From Hedera helix (Eukaryota; Streptophyta; Magnoliopsida; Apiales; Araliaceae): a stretch of 64,000 nt of DNA. A program made the translations under genes and the position numbers. Under the pieces are notes generated by a model. The model was not told where the DNA came from. It made no database searches and worked only from the letters and a program-made list of their open reading frames with translations. Shown piece after piece: positions 50,960 to 64,000 of the stretch. The first letter of the stretch is position 1. Each line of letters starts with the position of its first letter. The stretch is from assembly GCA_947179155.2 (NCBI GenBank), contig OX359286.1, forward strand, positions 15,486,913 to 15,550,912. Direction: 5' to 3'.

Positions 50960-53900
50960 TTAAAAGTAGTAAGCACAAAATCTAATCACATTTGATGTGA
51001 TATAACATATACTTTGTAATCTTAGTCATTTATTAATAAAAGAATTTATTTATTTAAAAGCATTTTTCTTATCTATATTTTGTTGTTGTATTAATTGTGA
51101 CAAACCCATAGTTTTTGAGTAATAGTTTTAGAATCATGATGATGACCATGCTAATGAGATCTAAATTCAAGATAGCTAAAAAATAAAATTGTTCCTAATC
51201 GTGGGATCACTAAAATAGAAATTAGTGAATCCAGATAGATTAATACATACTATGCTTACTCTTATAAAGAGGATGATTGATCTCATAATTATTTGTGTAG
51301 ATTGTGACGCCCCAAAATTCGGGTTCTAATACCTCGAATTTAGTGCTCATGATCCAATACATCCAAACACATTTAAACAACATTTAATAACTAATGCGAA
51401 ATAAATAAACATATGTTGTTCATTACAAAAGGTTATCTAAGTTCTAAGGTTCCTTAACCTTAACAAAATACATCACGAATAACTTAAGTACTTAAAAGGA
51501 TTCGTATTACAAAATAGAATATTTAAAATAAAATAACTAGTATGTCTTCAGCCACTCTTTAAATTTTCCCTTGCCTTTATCTTTCCTTGAGCTTTCTGGT
51601 TTAACAGAAATATTTCATTATAAAACAAGAGTGAGCAACTAATTTGCTTAACAAGTTTAAAATAAGCAGTAAAAAATGCATCATGAATGACAAGGAATAA
51701 CTTCAAAGGATTCAACAGTATAAGAAAATTGTGAATAACATAAACAATAAAATCAATGCCCAAACGAAAGAATGAATATATATTATTTAATACTGAGTGA
51801 TCAATTAAACCTTGAACAAATACTAAGAAATCAGTCACTTGACTGACCCTTTTAACGTGTAACCCACGAGGTTGTACTTAAGGAGGATCAGCCTCTTGTA
51901 CGTCATGTATATGCATAACATTCACTGCTATTTGTAATCAGTTAGTCGATAAATAAATTTCCTCTGTCAAGGGTTGTTCTCTCAGTAAGAATTCGTACTA
52001 ACAACTAATTTGGAAAATATTTAACATGTAAATGTCTAGCCGAAATGATTGGCTTAGACTACTTCTAAAACAGTTCATGCATAAAAGGACTTTAAATGAT
52101 TCACCGTTTAATAATAAAACGAGAGTTCAAATGCACCATGTACGAATGTCAATGACAATAATCGAGGTGGAATAATTTACAATAATTAAATCACTTATCA
52201 TGCTTGAAAAATATAACTCGAGTTTCAGTTAGAAAACTTACTTATCTCGCGACTTGCTGCTGACTAAACTCAATTAAACTCATTTTGAAAGACCTAACAT
52301 TAATAGGGTTGGTTTAACAATTAGCATTAAATCAAATAATTTAATTAACATTAAATCCCTTAATTACTATTTAATAATCCTTTAGTTAAACATTTAGCAC
52401 TATACAAATGATTAAATCATTTTAATATCACTTATATAAATTAATTAAGTGAAATATTATTCAATCATCATAAACATTTAAATTTATTTTAAGTTAATCA
52501 ATTTATTATTTAATCTTACACTCTTATGTAATAGTAAACTTTTATTCAAATAATACATTCAACAATTTAATTTAATTGTTTAATTATTATTACCTTATTA
52601 ATTAATTCAATTAACTACCGCATTATGCCATTAAAATATTTTTATAAAAGAAATGATCAAATTGCCCTTATGTGGTCTTATTAAATCATTTTAACGCTTA
52701 TCGGTCAGTAGAATTATATTATATAATTTTTTGACTTATATTATTTAATTTTTCTTAACTCAATTTTATTTATTAAAAATACCTACTTGACTTAATATTT
52801 TTATATTTTTTTTATATCTTTAGTATATTTCATTTTATACATAAAATATTTTTTAAAAAAAAATTCAACTTCATTTTCTATTTTTAAATAGGCCATTACT
52901 GCCCAGAATTGCATCATCTATTAAAAAATATCCTTTTACCCAAAAATACCAAAATTTACAGTGACCTCCTTACATCATAAACTACTTCCAATAAAATTTG
53001 ATAATGTTATGAGCTATGGATCTTAAGTTATTACAATTTCATTTTTGAAAATCAAAATCTTTATCGAGCTGTAACTCGCTCATCTAGAGTCGAAATGAAC
53101 TCAGCTTTGGATAGGAACTTTACCACAATGTGAACTTCTAGAATCCAAGAGTTCAAATTTTTTTAAAATATTTTAGTTGTCCCGAAAAAGTGACATGAAA
53201 AACGTGGACATATTGCATTTTCAGATTTTCGATAAATGGACTGTTCGGTAGAAAAATCACTATAAATTAAAATTTTAATATTTTTTAGTTGTTCCACTTG
53301 GAGATGTTAGAAAACTCATAGATCTAACACATAAAACTTATGGATCTCAACAATATTAAAACCACAAAAACTTATTTTTTTTTAAATGCACAGAATAGAG
53401 TTAAGCCTTAGAAAAACTAGTATTTTCAATATGTGTACATCTATTCATCTTTCTAATACACCAACACACATAATGAACACATACCCTTCATCACAACTAA
53501 CCTTACTCCTTTGGAACCACCATGATCCTTAATCACAACAATCATTCCCACATCACACATGCAAACAAACAAACTAAACTTAGGGTTTTCTTCCAACACA
53601 TGGTCATATGAACATTCCTTACAACACTTTGCATATTAAACATATTAATACAAAGATAAAATATGTTTAATCATAAATCTATATATATACCATAGATCTA
53701 CGACCATAGAGCTTTAAAATATTTTTTAAACCATAAAAATACATTATAAGCATATCACAACCATAAAATTAAGTTTAAGGGTTGAAATCACTTTTCAACC
53801 TTATAGATCTAGATGCACAGTTTCTTCTTCTTCCAAAGTATGAAACCAAGCTAGAGGACATCAACTAAAAGCATCCAAGTTCCTCCTGATCACCACCACC

Positions 53901-55972
53901 AAAAAGATTCAAGAATTCTCTAGTATTATATAATTATATATATGTGACTATACATGCAAGTATACATAGTTACATTTAAAATTCAAACTTTGGGTTGCAC
54001 ATTTAGGCTATTTAATTGAACTTGAGCATGATTTTAATTAAATAACATGTTGGCCTACATGTTACTCTCATTAAATAAGTCACATATCACATTACTCTTT
54101 GAGCCCATTCTAAGTAAGTAGTATAGTTAACATGCTTGAATTTTTTAATTGTTTTATTCCCATATACTAAATTGGGCTAGTAACGTAATTTAAATTACCA
54201 ACACTATTGGTCTCATTTAATAATCACATTAATTAATTCACATAATTCAATTAGACTTGCTAGTCATAATGGTAATTGAATTATTAACCAGTTTACTAAC
54301 TTATCAAATCATTGGTATAAATTTTTTTTAAGTTAGCCCATTAATTTAATTAATCAATTACTTGGAATCTCCTTTAAATATATCAATCCATAGTCACAAA
54401 ATCAATCAATCACATAATGATTTAAATTACTTTACAAAAAATTCATTTTTATTGACAAATAAATTCTTAATTTTTTTTAGAACGTCACTTAATATTTGCG
54501 GTCATTACATAGAGACACTAAAGCAAGTTTGTAGGTGTTTATTAGAAAATAAGTTCATTGAACGTGAGTCGCTAAAGGAATACCTAATGGAGTTTTACTC
54601 ACATGTCAATAGAAATTCCTAATGTAATAGTAGTAGAAGTGATCCTTGGACTTGAGATCATCATAGTATCTTGTGTATGATGAGTTATGCTTTAACATCC
54701 CTTAAGACCTTTAAGGTATATCAAAGGATATGTATAATAAGTTATAAATGGGTATAATAAGTTATATATAATAGATGAATGATCAACAAAGAATCTACCA
54801 CTACTAGTAAAATGAGAGAATGTCCTATACTATTCGATAAATGAAAACTTGGTAGTCATTGGCCAAGGCAGATTGAAAAATTAGAAAGAAGTTTCTAATT
54901 TATATTAAATAGAGTTGTGCATTTGAGAATCAAAATGCATATGATCAAATAAAATAAGACTTCGACAGTAAATTCATATCTTATATTTGATTGAGACATT
55001 AAATGGTAGAATGATTGAATTGTACCATAACTATTTGTTGAAAGGTTCTTTAATGATTAAATGTTGAAATCTATATTATCTGAAAAGTCATTGATCGCTA
55101 AGGGGACTTACTCTTATTATGGAATAAATATTATTTATTTAAATGAATTAAATGTTATAATTTATCTATTTAAATAAGATTAGAATTATTCTAATTGATT
55201 TATTCTACAACCAATTTAATATGGAGAACCTAAAGGGTAACACTGCAAAAGAAAAATATTTATTTAAGAAGTAAATGACATAATCGTAATAATAGATTAA
55301 GTATATTTAATTTATACTATGCTAATAGAATAAATTAAATAGTTTAATAGTTATTATTTAATATTTTTAAAATACTAATTATAAATTAATAAGAGGAGTC
55401 TTATTATTATTATTACTATTACTATTATTATTATTATTTAGTTCCTAAATGATTTAGGATTTAATTAATAAAAGTACTCTTATATTAGTTCCTAATTGGA
55501 TTAGGAGATTAATTAAAATCCGACTCCTAAATAGTTTAGGATGGTTGTCTATATTTATAAATAAGAGGAGTATTATTATGGATTGGGGTTATATACACTT
55601 CCATAAGATTTGTGATTGTTCTCATATATTCTCTAGAGAGAGAAAACTAGGGTTTGTCATCACCCACTTTTTGAATTATTATTCTTCCTTGGTGGATCAC
55701 CTCTAGAAGCTAAACACTTGGGTGGCTGACAATGATAAAAAGAATCTAATTGGTGGAATTCAAGGAGAACACGAAAGAATTGGAGTTGAACTTATACCTA
55801 AAGAAGCTTTGTTCTATAAATGTATAATTCTCTATCTCCTTCTTGTTAATTAATAATTGCGCATAATGGTCGATCCTAGTTATGGTTTGTAAAATTTTAA
55901 ATCCTGATTTTACCATGCTTCAGCTGTTATTGTACAATTTGATTGTATGTTCATGGATATTACAAACCAACA
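50960..55972 (+). repeat. Copia-3 3' LTR, interrupted by a solo LTR
   Basis: It matches 43171-44880 in two parts, 50960-51302 and 54510-55972, with a foreign 3.2-kb solo LTR between. The end, TTACAAACCAACA, matches the 5' LTR end. The start is approximate because the preceding polypurine tract (AGTGCAAGTGAAAAAT) is degenerate. Confidence 0.85.
51303..54509. repeat. Solo LTR (3.2 kb) inserted in the copia-3 3' LTR
   Basis: The insert begins TGTGACGCCCC and ends GGTCATTACA, gypsy-type ends. It interrupts LTR sequence that is continuous in the 5' copy (TGTGTAGAAACAC). The flanks are TAGAT and TAGAG, a 4/5 target duplication. It resembles the nested pair at 56594-63855 in ends and length, with related motifs, but is clearly diverged. 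Orientation is uncertain. No coding sequence. Confidence 0.8.
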
Positions 55973-56590
55973 GTTAGATCCCTTGCTAAGGCTGAATACA
56001 AATCAATGGCAAATACACTTGTGAAGTCACATAGTTAATTGCCTTGTTAAAGGACTCTGGAATTACAGATTTGACTCATGTACCTTTATATTGTGACAAT
56101 ACATTTGCAATACATATTGCAGAAAATCCAATTCTGCATGAAAGAACTAAGCACATAAAAATAGACTATTACCCCATCAGACATAAGATTTATGCAGGAT
56201 GATAATGCCTTCATACATTCCTACAGCTCATCAACTTGCAGATATCTTAACCAAATCTCTCACAGCAATTCAACTTTAGTTCCTTCTACACAAATTGGGC
56301 ATCTTAAACATATTTAGTCCTGCCAACTTGAAGGAGGATATTAAGAGTACATATAGGCAAGCTATCAAGAGCATCAAGATAGAAGAAACACAGCTTAAAT
56401 AGATTGTATTTATCAGTTTCAGATGAATTCAATACAATAGAATATTTTTCTAGTTCATCTTCTTTCTTTAGAAACTTCAGCTTTCTGCATAAACTAAACC
56501 AGATTATTAGAGAGATAAATTTTTAGATCTCGAAAAACATCCTTTTATTTCATAAATCCAAGAGCACATGATTGACCAAAAATGCACATG
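55973..56590 (+). pseudogene. Tail of a fourth copia: RNase H end, polypurine tract, LTR start
   Basis: Directly after the copia-3 LTR, RNase H code resumes (SLAKAEYKSMANT, then LYCDNTFAIHIAENP, HERTKHIKIDYY, HQLADILTKSL). After it come AACTTGAAGGAGGA, a polypurine tract, and LTR-like sequence from about 56340. The RNase H type resembles copia-1 more than copia-3. Stops are present. The upstream part of this element is not seen left of copia-3. Confidence 0.85.
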
Positions 56591-58029
56591 TTATGTAACG
56601 ACCCCGAAATTTGACAAACCTTATTACCTTACATTTCATTTTTATTATACATTATTTATTTAACGTCCAAATTTCGGTCCATTAATAAATCTTTAATTAC
56701 CTTATTTAGTCCTTTAATGGACTTTAAAGTCATCAATTACCAAATTTTTCGGTATAAATTTTTCTCTTTTTTCAATCATTGTATTAAAGTATTTGGATAT
56801 TTAAAAACTTAATATCTCGATCCTAGTCCTTGGATCGCAACCTTTACTTTTTCTTTCTGTTACAAGTATCATAAAGCTCAACATTCAAAATTTAATATTA
56901 TTTATATTCATACAATTATTCTTTGTTTCGTAATTCATAATTAGACATATAATACCCCTCTATCGTAACAAGTATCCTGAACAATCAGAGTTCACAATTA
57001 AACTCTATTCGTCCTATCCGGATCCAATTTATATGTACATACAATACATCAATGTAAACTTCGCAATATACTCACATTGAATTATGTTATTGGAAATATA
57101 ACAATTACGTTAACAACCTTCTAGGATAATCCGTCTCTAACATAATATGATATTCTTGGAATTCATTTCTTTACCTGCAAAAGTTTATATTATGCAAGAA
57201 TGAGCACAACGGCTTAGCAAGTTCAATAGTGTGCACATAGCACATAACATAATATGCTCTGTGTGGTTCATACATCATGTGTGGTGCTTCTAGTAAAGCA
57301 ATATATCTCATGTGCATCCTATTTACTTCATATTAGAAAGTATGTATATAAAACATTAAATTATTTCACATATAGTCACATCATTGCACCGAATACACTT
57401 TACGATCATGTTATCCACATATCACATAATACATAATTTCTATATGCATTTGAATATATAACACCATATACCAATTAATATTAAGTACTAGAGAACTTGT
57501 CTTGACGTCCAATTATTAAATTGATAGCTCAAACCCTTTTCTCGAACAACCTATGACCTTAACAAAATCAATTAATAATTATTTATCTCCTCATGATATT
57601 AATTTAATTAATGAATATCATCTATAATGTAATTAACCCTACTCGACGATTTATTTTAGGGTACCGAACTAATTATCAAATAATAGGGTTAATTATCTTA
57701 ACCTCGTCCCTTAATATATTAATTTACTAATATAAAACACATTAAATACGGACAACCTGGCTCGCTAGATAAAATTTAGCGTATTTGGTTGTCCGAATTT
57801 TATTTAATAATTTTCTAACTTTTAAACTTACTAGATTAATATTTAAAATATTTAAATATTAATCCCCAATATTTAATATTTTTACAAAATATTAAATTTA
57901 ATGCCCAAATATTATTTCTATATTTTTAGTAAATTTCTATACTTTTTAAACAATTTTTAAATATTTATTTAATTAAAAACTAATTTCTAAGGGCATTTTG
58001 GTAATTTCTGCACTTTTAGGGACACGCTG

Positions 58030-58370
58030 GGTATTCCATAAATGATCAAGGGCACGATCGTAATTTTGTCGAGGCCAAGGACACGTTCGGTATTTTCTTC
58101 AAAGATCGAGGGCACGCTGATAATTTCCCAGCGTTGCCGGTCGCCGCGCATTGTATGCGACCTTCACGCCTACGCCGGCCAAACGACGTCGTTTGGCCTG
58201 ACGATTACCGAATCACAGCCGCGCATGGCGCGGCTTCCCTTCCGTCCCCCAAAATGTCGTCGTTTTATCCCTGGCCTCCGGAAAAAATTAGGCCGCCGCG
58301 CAATGCCCGAGAGGTCCAGAATTCCTTCTTCAGTTTTCTTCCGGCAACAGTAACCCAACATGCAAAATTA
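58030..58370 (-). other. GC-rich block within the minus-strand LTR
   Basis: This block is much richer in GC than the rest of the window and holds overlapping open frames on both strands. It includes the perfect 22-bp palindrome at 58177-58198 (each half GGCCAAACGAC). Lines such as ACACGCTGGGTATT/ACACGTTCGGTATT/GCACGCTGATAATT around 58020-58120 repeat a 28- to 30-bp theme. I read it as an LTR regulatory or leader segment, not a gene. Confidence 0.5.
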
Positions 58371-60003
58371 TCCATTTTTTGATCAATTTTCCACAACATA
58401 ATTATTCTAGACATGATATAATTCATATATATACATCTAAAAATTATTTAGAACAATTATTCTAATTATTTAGTAATTTTTCACAAATTATTTTATCACT
58501 AGTAAATACAAAAATAATTCCAATAAATTAATTTTTATACTTTCTTTAAGCTTAAACTTTTTCCTTTAAAGCTAATCCTTCCTCTTGATGGCAAAAAAAT
58601 TCTTCTCTCTTGGTAGTCATGGTGGTTCGGGTGGCATGGTGGTGGTGTTTGGGTGGAAGAAGAGAGAGTGTTTCTATTTGTTTTTGTTTTTCCTTTTCTT
58701 GTTTCTTTCTCTTTCTTTTTATAAGTAAAGTGCTTAAGCATTTTGGAGAAAAATTTAATTCCATTGCCTTTCCAACCGACTTAACCATCCGTATAGCAAA
58801 TTTTCAAGCATAAAAATATTTTCAACACATTACGTAGTTATTTCAGGTAATAAATATTTTATATAATGTATATAAAATATTTATTTTAATTTACAAAAAA
58901 TCATAAATTGATTTATAAATAATATTTATACCTCTTTCAGGTACTTTACTTGACAATTTTTGTACACGCATATTGACATGCATGAAATTATATGAGGTAA
59001 TTTATACCTCCAAAATTAATAAAATAATACATACAACTTATAAAAATTAATTCTCATATTTTTTCACTTCGTTATATGGACAACATGTTCCACTAACATA
59101 TTCATGTTTCTAAAATATTATCTCCAATAAAAATCATAACAATTCCATTATACATAAACATAATTTTTAATAATTTAAAAACATTCATTCTCCTCATTTA
59201 TTTTTCATTTCTTTACTATTTGACACACTTTAAATATACACCATATAATAAAATATTGCACCTTCTGTACAATTATATTTCCTTTCTTAATTAATGTATT
59301 CTCCTTATATAAATTATATAATATAATTTATATAATTATTATTTCCTTACAATTTACTTTAACTTTCTTATATATAAATTATATAATTTATTATTATATA
59401 ATTTATATAATTACCTTCTCCTTTTAAAATAATTTTCAAAATTTCTCCATAATTAGCGATTAATTATATAATCAATAATTATGCCTTTATTAACTCTCTC
59501 ATTATTTCCTATTTCCTTCCATCCTCAATTAATTAAATTCCCTTATATAAATTATATAATTATTCTTATATAATTTATATAATTATTATTTCATTAATAT
59601 TTTACTTAATTTCTTTATATAAATTACATAATTTATTATTATATAATTTATATATTTACCTTTTTCCTCTTAAATAGTTTTCATGTGAGGATCCGAATTT
59701 TCAGGATTTCTTTAATAATATTAAATGAGAAATTAATTGATAAAATTATCAAGGTTGTTAAATTAATTATTATTTTATGTGATTTAAGGTATGTGAAGGA
59801 ATTTAATTGGTAAATTAAATCTGTGCAGAGATTATGATAAATGGTATTGAATTAAAGTAATTGAAAAGTAAATAAATTGTTTAAAAATAATTTATTAAGA
59901 ATAAGAGAAATTTCAGATAAATGTACATTAAATTGTTATGAAAATGCAGAAATTATGATTTAATTGAGGTTATGTGGTAATGTGAAATATATGAAATTAG
60001 CTA

Positions 60004-60012
<9 letters not shown>

Positions 60013-60051
<39 letters not shown>
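60013..60051. repeat. (TA)n microsatellite in the sense LTR
   Basis: A short GT tract leads into about 19 TA units, roughly 330 bp from the LTR start. It is at the position homologous to the AC/AT tract at 63388-63506 in the other LTR. Confidence 0.93.
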
Positions 60052-60054
<3 letters not shown>

Positions 60055-61378
60055 GTGTATGTTTAAGTAATAATTATAAATTTCAGTAATTATGGAAATA
60101 AATGGATTAATAATTAAATTAATCCGAAAATTTATGAAAAGCTAATGAGGAAGTTAGTAAAATTATAATTGTTGATTTTAAATTTAATTAAGAATTATGG
60201 AGGAAGTTTAAAAATTAATTGAGAAGGAAAAGTAATTATATAAATTATATAATAATAAATTATATAATTTATATAAGGAAATTAAAATAAGGTATGAAGA
60301 AAATAATAATTATATAAATTATATAAAAATAATTATATAATTTATATAAGGTGATTAAATGGAATAAGGTTGGAGGAAATTAAGAAATTATTTAAGAAAG
60401 GAGAATGTAAATATATAAATTATATAATATTAAATTATATAATTTATATATAAAGAAATTAATGTGAAATGTAAAGAAATTAAATTAAATGAGGAAAAAG
60501 GAATGTTTTAATTCATTAAAAATTATGGTTATGTATAATGGAATTATTATGACTTTTATGAAGGATAATATTTTAAAAACGTGAACATGTTAGTGTAACA
60601 TGTTGTTCAAGTAACGAAGTGAAAAAGTATGAAAACTAATTTTTTATGTTGTATGAATTATTTTATAATTTTTTGAGGTATAAATTGCCTCATATAATTA
60701 CATGCATGTTATTATGTGTGTACAAAATTTGTCATATAAAGTACCCAAAAAGGGTATTAATATTATTTATAATTCATGTTATGAATTTTGGTACATTAAA
60801 ATAATTATTTTACATACATTATGTAAAATAATTATTATACGAAATAATTATGTAATGTATTAAAATATGTATGCATGTACAATTTTTATACAATCCGGAA
60901 AAAAAGAAAAAAAGAGAGGAAGTAATATTCAAAGTCGGCGGATGTGTGAGCTTCTTTATATATATATGGATATATATCAAAGGAGGTAAGAAGAAAAAAA
61001 AAAAAACACACAACTAAATATCCTTTTATCTCTTCCCTCACCATACTGCCGGCGCCATCATCCGAAATCCACTGAGGAGGAGAAAGAGAATTTTCATATA
61101 CTCTGATTTATGCCACCAAGAAGGATAGCAAGTGCAAGAAAATAATTTTTCAAGCAATATGAATGTATAAAACTATTTTAATTGATTTAATTTAGTTTTT
61201 ATTTTGTTGATAAACTAATTTTAAAAAAAATTAGTAAATACTTAAGATAATTGTTTTTTACCATTTGTGGATGTGTATATGTAGATTATATGATGTTTAG
61301 AGTAATTATTGTGGGAAAAGTTGGATTAAAAAATAGGAAAATTGAAATTTATAATGAGCAGTCCGAATGGGGGAAATT

Positions 61379-61690
61379 CTGTCCATTTTGGTGCAGAATT
61401 TGGAAAAAAATTCTTCTACAAAGTTGTAGAGAATTAAATTTTGTGTGGAATGGACTTAAATTTTGTAATTTTCTGATAAACGAGCTAATTTCTATGAATT
61501 TCGGAAGAATTAGCACAGTAAAACGTGAATCTGTCCGGAGTCTGTTCATTTCAGTGCAGAATTTGGAAACATTTTCTTCTACAAAGTTGTAGAGAATTAA
61601 ATTTCGTGTGGAATGGACTTAAGATTCATAATTTTCGGATAAACGTGCTAATTACTGTGAATTTCGGAAGTTTCAGTGCATTAAAATTAA
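61379..61690. repeat. Internal tandem duplication in the LTR, unit about 160 bp
   Basis: Units start at 61379 (CTGTCCATTTTGG) and 61542 (CTGTTCATTTCAG). Both contain TTCTTCTACAAAGTTGTAGA and TGTGGAATGGACTTAA. They are diverged but clearly related. Confidence 0.88.
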
Positions 61691-63385
61691 AATTTAATTA
61701 CTAAAAATATTTTTGTGCTAAAATTTGTTCTGGACAGCATTAATGTTATATTATTCCAGAATTTGTGAAATTTTTTGATAATTTATTGAAGAGTATAGTA
61801 TTTATTGTATTTTTAAGGCTATTTAAAGTTAATTTAAAAATAGTGGAAATTCATAGAAAATTCTATGAATATTAGAAAATTATGAAAATTGGTGAAAAAT
61901 CTTATAATAATATAAGATAAATATGGATGTTGTTTGGAGGATATAAAAGTATGTTGTATTATTATTTCTATTTTAAAGTTATTAAATAATAGTTTTATAA
62001 ATAGAAATAATTACAGAAAATTGTCGGATAATTCGAAAAATGTAAAAATGGGTTGAAAAGTCCAGAATAATATTTTGGAGACTTTGAAAGGTTTATTAGA
62101 CTTGTGAGATGTTAGGATGTTATGGATCGTGTGTTGACTGACTAGTGAACGTAAAAGATTAAGTAAAAGTTACGATAAAGGTAACGTTGTTAAAGTTTAG
62201 TAGAATAATTTAGAAGAATGTTATTTCTCGAACGAAATTATTGATTGTGATATAACCTGAGTTTGATATATAGGTTATTTGATGAATGATAAAGATCACA
62301 TAAATGTTAATTGACGCACAAGGCTATATGTGGGATGTTTGTAAGTGTTGCGGAATGAACGCAAACCGAGACAAGTTCTTCAGTCCTTTAATGTTAATTG
62401 TTGACTGATATAATATGATAATACTTGTTCAGATACATGTAAATTATGTGTTATGTGATCTGTGGCTAATATGACAATTATGTGTATTATGTGCAATGAT
62501 GTGAGATATATTGCTATAGTAGAAGCACAAGCACATGATGTATGACACACACCGAACATATTAAAGTATGTGCTACGTGACGCATAAACTGTTGAACTTG
62601 TTGAGCCGTTGTGCTTATTACTTGCTTAATAAATATTTTTACAGGAAAGAAATAAATTTCAAGAATTTTGGATTATGTAGAGACGGGTTACCATATAAGG
62701 TTGTGAACGTTATATTTTTATATTATAATTCAATGTGGATAAATTTGTCAAGTTTATAATGATGCATTGTATATGCTTACATATATGGTGAATCTGGTTA
62801 AGATAAATAAAGTTAAATTGTGAATTGTGATGGTTCAAGATAGTTGTCATGGTAAGATGTATTAATGATGAATTATGAAATAAAGAATAAATGTATGGCT
62901 ATGAATAATATTAAATTGTGAATGTTGAGCATTATTGAGCTTTACGATAATGATGATAGAAAGAAAAAGTAAAGGTTGTGATCCAGGGACGAGGATCATA
63001 ATGTCAGGATTTTTAAAATTCCAAAAATTTTAATACAATGACAGTGATTAAGAAAATAAGAGGAAAAAAAAATTATACCGAAAATTTGGTAATTGATGAC
63101 GATAATGTCAATAAATGAATTAATTAAGGTGATTAAAGATTTATTAACGAACCCAAATTTTGATGAAAGGAAAATAATGTATAATAAACATGAAAATTAA
63201 GGTAATAAAGTGGGTCGAATTTCAGGATCATTACATTTCAACTTCCTCCATAATTATTGATTGATCCTATAATCAATAATTATATTATTACTAGCTCCCT
63301 TATTAGTTTTTAATTAATTTTCGGATTAATTTAATTATTAATCCCTTAATTTTCATAATTAATGGAGTTTATAATTATAACAATT

Positions 63386-63507
<122 letters not shown>

Positions 63508-63860
63508 ATGTATATATATACATATCTAATTCATATATCTCACATACATCACCACATAATATCATTTAAATAATAATTTCTGCACCTTCACAACAGTTTT
63601 ATTGTATGATTACATGTAATTTCTCTTATTCTTAATAAATTATTTTTAAACAATTTATTTACTTTTCAATTATTTTAATTCAACACCAATTATCACCCTC
63701 TCTATACATATTTAATTTACCAATTAAATCCCATCACACACTTTAAATTACATAAAATATATCAATCATAAATAATTCAACCAACCTTGATAATTTTGTT
63801 AATTAAATTCTGATTTAATATTATTAAAGTGATCCCGAAAATTCGGGTCCTCACATGTTA

Positions 63861-64000
63861 CAAGAGAAGTATCAGTAGTATATTACCCAACCAATAATGA
63901 ATTTGGATGTTCAAATTTCTCTCGTTTTTTTTTTCAATGCATACATTTGAGTTAAAAAAATATATCAACCTTGAAATGGGAGTAAAAAAAACTCAATTCA
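63861..64000. other. Right edge of window
   Basis: Short AT-rich flank beyond the TGTTA target duplication. I see no feature in it. Confidence 0.5.

Larger units (their letters stand above)
43171..55972 (+). mobile_element. Copia-3: Ty1/copia element, same family as copia-2
   Basis: The 5' LTR is 43171-44880 (1.71 kb), with a perfect tRNA-Met primer site at 44882-44893. Broken gag-pol runs from about 47250 to 50889. The 3' LTR runs from about 50960 to 55972 and is interrupted by a solo LTR. The LTR start and the linker/reverse transcriptase segments match copia-2. The flanking 5-mers (ACTAT on the left, GTTAG on the right) do not match. The right flank is RNase H code of another copia while the left flank is not, so an insertion followed by recombination or deletion is likely. 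Confidence 0.9.
59684..63235 (+). mobile_element. Sister solo LTR inserted in opposite orientation
   Basis: It begins TGTGAGGATCC and ends AGGATCATTACA (3552 bp). It has the perfect target duplication TTTCA at 59679-59683 and 63236-63240. It is homologous to the surrounding LTR on the other strand. For example, 60590-60740 (ACATGTT, AACGAAGTGAAAAA, GAGGTATAAATT) mirrors 58940-59110. It has no coding capacity. Confidence 0.92.

Noticed and set aside
58042..58382. Overlapping open frames of 82-103 codons in a GC-rich block
   Set aside because: They lie within a solo LTR, overlap on both strands, and show no domain or recognisable similarity. High GC alone lowers stop frequency.

Overview
The window is plant nuclear DNA, most likely from a eudicot. 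It is very AT-rich and holds intron-containing protein code, a plant microRNA precursor, Ty1/copia, Ty3/gypsy-type and LINE retrotransposons, and several families of miniature inverted-repeat elements. The species cannot be named from the sequence. No bacterial-style operon, CRISPR array, rRNA or convincing tRNA gene was seen.

Host genes lie in the first 16 kb. From 2138 to 8174 (+) run twelve exons encoding the C-terminal 444 residues of TAF5, the WD40-repeat subunit of TFIID. The splice phases agree from exon to exon and the reading frame is open to its stop. The N-terminal exons are not in the window: positions 1-1140 hold a decayed antisense LINE and 1307-1713 a solo LTR, so the 5' part lies beyond the left edge or is lost. 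About 4.8 kb downstream is a MIR156 precursor (12928-13035, +) with a canonical 20-nt mature miR156 and a matching star strand.

From 16.1 kb on, the sequence is almost all transposable-element debris. A copia element on the minus strand (copia-1, 16102-36673; 5-bp target duplication AAATT) was split by a second minus-strand copia (copia-2, 19221-34427). Copia-2 in turn holds a gypsy-type LTR pair (25949-31981), and the left LTR of that pair holds a hAT-like miniature element (26316-26724), giving four levels of nesting. Positions 36.7-43.2 kb are intergenic, with two probable solo LTRs, a 23-base C run and two miniature elements. A third copia (copia-3, +, 43171-55972), of the same family as copia-2, follows. 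It carries one solo LTR in its leader and another in its 3' LTR, and it abuts the tail of a fourth copia (55973-56590).

The right end (56594-63855) is a solo LTR on the minus strand with a sister LTR inserted in opposite orientation (59684-63235). Both have clean 5-bp target duplications, and together they form a multi-kilobase inverted repeat.

All retroelement reading frames are broken. I found no previously undescribed gene system. The items of most interest are the MIR156 locus, the nested inverted LTR pair with its divergent microsatellite, and the filled/empty-site comparison inside the gypsy LTR pair.
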